NCBI GenBank assembly: GCA_012862575.1
Contig: BLSF01000096.1
Span: 43,512-107,511, forward strand
DNA: 64,000 bases
Origin: Parietichytrium sp. I65-24A
Taxonomy: Eukaryota; Sar; Bigyra; Thraustochytrida; Thraustochytriidae
Direction of reading: 5' to 3'
Under the pieces are notes generated by a model that saw only the letters and a list, made by a program, of their open reading frames with translations, did not search any database and was not told the DNA's origin. The first letter of the stretch is position 1; each line of letters opens with the position of its first letter. The translations under genes were made by a program, and so were the position numbers. Below are positions 59,228 to 64,000 of this stretch, piece after piece.

Positions 59228-61079
59228 CCCTCGAGCAGCCCTTCTCGTCTCTTCTCTCTCTCTTCTCTGAACGCTGGTCACCGGAGCAGCCGCTCCCGCA
59301 ACGGCATCAATGTTCGCGCCCGTCAAATATTGTTAGAGCCGCACCATGAAGACCCTGCCCACACCTTCGAAGTCTCCCACTTCCGCTCAACAGAGTTGCA
59401 TCTCTTGATTGACAGTGAATCCCACATCTTCCTCACCAGCTAGTATGTAACCCGTGCCGCAACCGGTACTGGTTACCGGTACAGAGATTGTAACGTTTAC
59501 GTTGCCGCCTTCAAGTCCGAGTCCAACGTTTTACTAACTTCTCAAGCTTATCGAGTTGCTTGCATGGCTGACAGATGCTGACAGCTACCTTGTACCTTTT
59601 ACCACGAGTCCACCGTGACCGTACAACCCTATCGGAAGGTGGGGTGCGATAAGTTAGCTTCTCGCGCTCGGGGAGGGGTGACGGCACAGGATGATGCACA
59701 AACGCGTCGCTGGAGACATGAGTGAAGTTCAAATTGAGGCAGAAATTGAGCCGGTAGAACAGATGGTGCCGGGTAAGAGATCAAAGGTCCAAGCAAGAAA
59801 CTGTCAGACTCCACAAATGCTGGCGCAGGCTTGGAGCATTTCCACTCGCTTCTTCGGACAGAGGTTGGTGCGGCAAATTGTTTCGACCTTGCACGATCCA
59901 TCGACAACTGGGAAGAAAGCGGCACATGGAGAAAATGACGAAAAGCAAAGCTTCTTTGTTTCCTTTCTTCCTTCTTTCTTTCTTACTCACTGTCAATTCA
60001 CTTCTACCACAGTCCGCATTGTACCGGCAACAACGTCGCATTTCGCGATAGGTTCGAAGTTTCCCGACTGACAGTCCTGCCGCTGGACCAATTCCGTCAT
60101 AAGAAAGTCGTCACATCTCCCCCTAGACCTCCCGCCCCCACATCGCGGTCGCGGCCTATCTCGGGATACAAGGTACAATGAATACAGTGGACTCGATGTA
60201 CCGAGACATTTCATTGAAGAGCACTGACAGCGAACGCAATGTTGTTTGCAATGTACAAGTTAGAATTTAGAATTTAGAATTCACAAACCAATACTGCTGA
60301 GCGAGATCGACTCGTTTGAATTCACTGTCATAGAGTTTGAAAAATTCAATTGTAAATTTGTAAAATTCAACTACACAGTCCATTTGAGCAATGCTGTCAC
60401 TTTTCTTTCTAGCCGCCTCGGTACTAATTACGGTACTAGTACTGACTGTAAATTCAACTATCACAGGAGATAGTGAAAAACATAGGAAACTTGGGAAAAA
60501 AAAGCAGCGTAACGGATCGGGCGGGGTAATAGTTCGTCCTTATGGCTAAAGCTAGCAGTAAGGGGAAAATGCCGGTTGGCAATTTTGGCTCCTTTCTCGG
60601 TCACAACTTGGAGAGCATTCTGAACTCGTAAAGCTCTGAATTCGGAGCCAAGACTGCAGTGCTAGCAGGATCAAAGGGCATTTCTTGTTGGCGGTCTAGT
60701 GCGTTTAATGGTTTGGTGATTCATTGGTTTGGTCGTTTGATTGCTTGATTGCTTGATTCATGGATGGATGGATGGATAGATGAGTGGATAGATGTATGGA
60801 TGAAAAGGAAATGAATTGCTGAGAGCTATCGAAGGAAGTGGGGAATTGTAGAGAGGAAAGCATCAGAGCATTGGGATTAATGAGATGAATTTTGGTTTGG
60901 AGAGCTTTCTTGACTGTGAAGGAATAAGTGCTTCCCTTCGCCACGCCACAACACGAGGCCGAGTATGGCTGTTTGATTGATGGCCGTCCCTGAGCTCCTC
61001 GAGTTGAACTGCAGTTTGACCAAAGGTCAATGAGTTTGGTGTTGTTGGTGCTGACTTTGTCTCTCTGTTGGGCAAGGCG
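59228..61079. other. spacer upstream of the TRP-like channel
   Basis: Contains one copy of the dispersed repeat (59622-59646), TACCGGTA-type palindromes (about 59460-59482), an AGAATTT repeat (about 60262-60282) and a GGAT repeat (about 60760-60778). A 126-codon frame at 59691-60071 (+) has no supporting feature. No gene was recognised. Confidence 0.5.
59622..59646 (+). repeat. dispersed repeat, copy 4
   Basis: Only the core (CAACCCTATCGGAAGGTGGG) is conserved; the GCAGCGTAAAC part is missing. Confidence 0.75.
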
Positions 61080-61504
61080 ATGGAGGTTGGTGAAGGGGCG
61101 GAGTGCAATGATCTCTCTAACCTAGCCTTACATAGCGGACAAGTTGGCGCCGCAATGAGTGAGAACCCGGCTCAACGAACACTTGCAGCTGGCCTGCCAA
61201 GCCGAAAGCCTATGCCAAAGTAAGGCTGGCGCCGCTCCGACTCTAAGTTGCTTTGAGGTTTCGGCACTTTTTTTGTACTCGCAGTCAGTACTGGAAACAG
61301 AAGAAGGAGGCGATCCTTCACTACTCGCGTGCGCTTGCAAGTCGCTGCTCGACCCTGCGAACACTGCGCCGCTTTTGCCCATCCGCGCCGTGCTGCAACT
61401 GTGCGATCGTCCTTTGCTCTTCCAAGACATTCAGCGGGCTGCGAGAAGTTTTGAAAGGAGAGGGGCCGCGGTGGAGGCGCGGTATGACAGCAACGCGAAG
61501 CTAA
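61080..61504 (+). CDS. possible small two-exon gene, 119 residues (uncertain)
   Basis: Exon 1 (61080-61219) reads MEVGEGAECNDLSNLALHSG then AAMSENPAQRTLAAGLPS. A good donor (GTAAGG at 61220) and an acceptor after a T-rich tract (TACTCGCAG at 61284) define a 65-nt intron. Splicing keeps the frame into NQYWKQKKEAILHYSRALAS and on to a stop at 61504. The signals are good, but the product resembles nothing I know and its C-terminal part is unusually Cys/Arg-rich. A different frame (to 61542, containing LLFQDIQRAARSFERRGAAV) looks more protein-like but cannot be reached by these splice sites. It is 147 bp upstream of the exchanger. Confidence 0.33.
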
Positions 61505-61651
61505 AACTGCGGTGGCCAAATCAACAAGTCTTCAACCAGTAGAACGAGGAGCTGCTTTCGGTGCCTTTTCCTACGTGCACTTGCTGTGTGGAGCTGGTTG
61601 TAGCGAAAAGCGTCTTGGGTTGTGCTCTTGTGGCGATTATCTACAAAGAGA

Positions 61652-63238
61652 ATGTCACAAAAGCAGGCAATGTCATGGCGGCACCTGAACAGAAGGCAAA
61701 AGTCCATCGTTCGTTCACAAGCGCGGCATCTGTTGTCCGGGGTCGCGTTCATCGGCACAATTGGCCTGGCAGGATGGGAATTGCACCGATTCAAGGCAGG
61801 CTTGGATTCGCCAACGGTGCGAACAATTGGGCGATCACTTTCCGCAGAGATCAATTGCGAAAGCTATGCTGACGAAGGGGTTGCTCTTGCAATCCCCTAT
61901 TTGCTGGGGATTTTGTATTGCTTTATTTGCCTTGGCATTGTATGTGACAAGTATTTCGAACCATGTCTGCAGATGATCAGCGACAGGATGGGGCTGTCGG
62001 AGGATGTAGCTGGCGCCACGCTCATGGCAATGGGGAGCTCCGCGCCAGAACTTTGCACTTCTCTTATGGACAGCTTCATGGAGCAAAACTCGATTGGAGT
62101 GGGAACAATTGTGGGAAGCGCTATGTTCAACATCTTGGTCATTATCGGCATGAGTGCAATGGTGACCAAGAAGGCTCTGAGAATTGATTGGCGCCCAGTC
62201 ATACGCGACTTGAGCTTTTATCTTTGCTCAATTGCCGCGCTTCTCTTTGTCATCGTCAACTACGATGGCTGCGTCACCATCGAGAGAATCGACACTACAA
62301 TCGCAAGCAACTCAACCTCGACCACATGTTACAAGCCGGTGTTTTTTTACGAGGGACTTGGCATGATGATGCTGTACTTGTTCTACATCGCGTTTATGAT
62401 GTTCAATAATCAAATCATTGAGAGGTTTTGCCCTCGCAGAAGTATTAAAGTGCAAGACCTCTCAAGCGACAGCTTGAAAAACGTTGGCTTGAACCAAGAC
62501 GGATATGGCGAATCATCTGCCACTTCCTCCGGAAAGTCGAACGTAGATACGAGTGGTGATAAGGACAAAGGAGACGGCGAGGGCAAGGAAGAAGAAGATG
62601 AGGAGGAGGAGGCGCCATGGTACCAGCCACCAGAATCGATCAAAGGCAAGATCTTTTGGGCGATTTGCTTGCCCCTAGAACTCGCAATGAAGGTAACCAT
62701 TCCGAATGTCGAGGAGGGGTTCTTCAAAGGTTGGTCCGTGCTTGGTTTCTGCCTCAGCATTGTGTGGATTGGGCTTGCGTGCTATATAATGGTCTTGTTT
62801 GCAACCCACATGGGGTGCATTCTTGGCATTAATCCTATCGTGATGGGACTTGTTCTCTTAGCTGGAGGGACTTCCGTCCCAGACACGATTGCTTCTGTCA
62901 TCGTGGCCCGCCAAGGCCAAGCGGATATGGCTATTGCCAACGCAATCGGCTCAAATATCTTTGACGTTCTCATTGGTCTCGGCTTTCCATGGTTTCTTGC
63001 GCCACTACTGGCGAAGAGCAAGACACAGGTGTTCGACGCAGACGGCGTGGCCCTGTACGCCATCAAGGTGGACAGCGATGGAGTGATAGAGAACATCGTC
63101 ATCTTGGTATGCACGGCAATGCTGTATCTATCAGTGATTGTGCTTAACAAGTGGAAAATGAACAGACGGATAGGCTTCGTCTTCTTCTTCCTGTACGCTT
63201 GTTATGTACTCTTCGCTGTGTTTGGACCTCTGCATTGA
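61652..63238 (+). CDS. K+-dependent Na+/Ca2+ exchanger (NCKX / SLC24-like)
   Basis: ATG 61652 (MSQKQAMSWRHLNRRQKSIV) gives 528 residues; an in-frame GTG lies 30 bp upstream. Two homologous halves carry the alpha repeats. Alpha-1 has LMAMGSSAPELCTSL and GVGTIVGSAMFNILVIIG, and alpha-2 has LLAGGTSVPDTIASVIVARQ and ANAIGSNIFD. These Gly-Ser-rich helices with paired acidic residues bind Na+ and Ca2+. About eleven hydrophobic segments are present, with a large acidic cytoplasmic loop (about 270-345, including GEGKEEEDEEEEAP). Family members export Ca2+ using Na+ (and K+) gradients. The Asp of VPDTI in alpha-2 is the residue linked to K+ dependence in NCKX proteins. It is probably in the plasma membrane or an organelle membrane. 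Confidence 0.94.
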   Translation: MSQKQAMSWRHLNRRQKSIVRSQARHLLSGVAFIGTIGLAGWELHRFKAGLDSPTVRTIGRSLSAEINCESYADEGVALAIPYLLGILYCFICLGIVCDKYFEPCLQMISDRMGLSEDVAGATLMAMGSSAPELCTSLMDSFMEQNSIGVGTIVGSAMFNILVIIGMSAMVTKKALRIDWRPVIRDLSFYLCSIAALLFVIVNYDGCVTIERIDTTIASNSTSTTCYKPVFFYEGLGMMMLYLFYIAFMMFNNQIIERFCPRRSIKVQDLSSDSLKNVGLNQDGYGESSATSSGKSNVDTSGDKDKGDGEGKEEEDEEEEAPWYQPPESIKGKIFWAICLPLELAMKVTIPNVEEGFFKGWSVLGFCLSIVWIGLACYIMVLFATHMGCILGINPIVMGLVLLAGGTSVPDTIASVIVARQGQADMAIANAIGSNIFDVLIGLGFPWFLAPLLAKSKTQVFDADGVALYAIKVDSDGVIENIVILVCTAMLYLSVIVLNKWKMNRRIGFVFFFLYACYVLFAVFGPLH

Positions 63239-64000
63239 CCGCCGAGCCAAAATGGAAGTTCCACATATTTCTTTAAAACATAATTTTTCCAAATAATCCT
63301 TTTTGAGAAGCGCACCTGCACTTGCAAAGCTGAAAAGCTCACAAAAGTTTGGCTGTCCCAACAGGGTTAAGTTTATCTTGCAAAAGAGGAAGAGAAGCTG
63401 CCTAGTCAAAGGTTGTTCTGACAAGGATTCTAGACTCAAGAACGTATCAGCTTGTTCGTCTGATTCAGCCTCAGAATCTTGACCTCTCTCCTTTCCAAGC
63501 TTTTGATCATCCGACTGGAACCAAGATTTCACACAAGCTCATCCTTTCCCTGTGTTCCCCGGATCCTCATCGGGTGGATGTGTGTGTGGTCGAAGTCTAA
63601 CACGATTGAAAATTTCGTATCTACCAGAAATTCAGTAATAGTAGCACGCGAGCCCATTCTTAAGTTGAGCTAATGCATTCCATGGTTGAGCATATTCTGT
63701 TTTTAATATGCGAGGAAGTCACGTGCCAAAAGGAGGTGAAGGATGAAGAAAGAAAATAGGATTCTGATGCCTGCCAGCAAGGCTACTAGGAAGTAGAGGA
63801 AGAGCGAAAGAGGCGAAGGAACCGCAGAACGAATTAAGAATCAAACGAAACAAAATAACAAAACAAAATGAAACTCTTGAGAAGAAGTGCCAATGGAGTC
63901 GACTATCGCACGTGTCGTGTGATTCTACTACTAGTTAGCTATAGAGGACTGCAGTACCAATTCTCTAGAGAACCACTCGGGTATTTGGCAGACATTCTCT
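63239..64000. other. 3' flank to the right window edge
   Basis: Downstream of the exchanger. The frames present are short; I see no gene or repeat of note before the edge. Confidence 0.5.

Noticed and set aside
59691-60071. 126-codon plus-strand ORF
   Set aside because: It has no domain, its C-terminal third is a translated TTCC/TTTC repeat, and another frame is open on the opposite strand.
1-64000. tRNA, rRNA, snRNA genes and CRISPR arrays
   Set aside because: I found no tRNA A/B-box pair with a foldable cloverleaf, no rRNA-like stretch and no regularly spaced repeats. A covariance-model search would be needed to exclude small RNA genes.

Overview
The window is nuclear DNA from a unicellular, probably algal or other protist, eukaryote. 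The genes are monocistronic, lie on both strands, and are separated by simple-repeat-rich spacers. They encode eukaryote-only families: cytosolic Hsp90, calpain, kinesin-14, a U-box/VWA/Vint protein, long-form tRNase Z, a K-dependent Na/Ca exchanger and a TRP-like channel. Introns are rare: only two are well supported, both short GT-AG introns of 134 and 109 nt, and most genes read through in one frame. A siroheme methyltransferase fits an organism that assimilates nitrate or sulfate, such as an alga or fungus. The sequence alone does not fix the lineage; an intron-poor microalga is my best guess. Three single N characters (23806, 27344, 53367) look like scaffold joins, and two of them are flanked by duplicated contig ends.

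Layout. 1-1412 (-): 5' part of a large deubiquitinase-like gene running off the left edge. 2176-9333 (-): giant calpain with EF-hands and coiled coil. 10905-12224 (+): HEAT/armadillo-like protein. 12529-13209 (-): Siw14-type phosphatase. 14482-16985 (+): two-exon tRNase Z, whose 3' coding end overlaps that of the U-box/VWA/Vint gene (16912-19308, -). 20606-22711 (-): Hsp90 with heat-shock elements upstream. 24885-29346 (-): Mutator-like transposase fused to a degenerate Ulp1-like domain, broken by an N. 30862-35061 (+): WW-domain kinesin-14. 35392-36405 (-): uroporphyrinogen-III methyltransferase. 37171-38548 (-): two-exon class III aminotransferase. 39577-40050 (-): small hypothetical protein. 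43201-44265 and 46449-47525 (+): two near-identical zinc-free MDR reductases inside a tandem duplication of about 3.3 kb. 48294-49361 (+): 2-oxoglutarate/Fe(II) oxygenase. 49509-54328: three related small secreted, GPI-anchor-like proteins. 54562-56013 (-): MFS transporter. 57203-59227 (-): TRP-like channel. 61652-63238 (+): Na/Ca-K exchanger.

There is no operon-like organisation. The most unusual content is the trio of divergent GPI-type surface proteins, the Mutator-like element carrying a protease-like domain with its catalytic residues replaced, the calpain with EF-hands and a long coiled coil, the WW-kinesin-14, the U-box/VWA/Vint protein, and a dispersed 25-50 bp repeat found at four intergenic sites. 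Several spacers hold tandem repeats: CTTTGN hexamers, GATT, AGGTCAG, TCCAGAA and an ATTGGACATTGG minisatellite.
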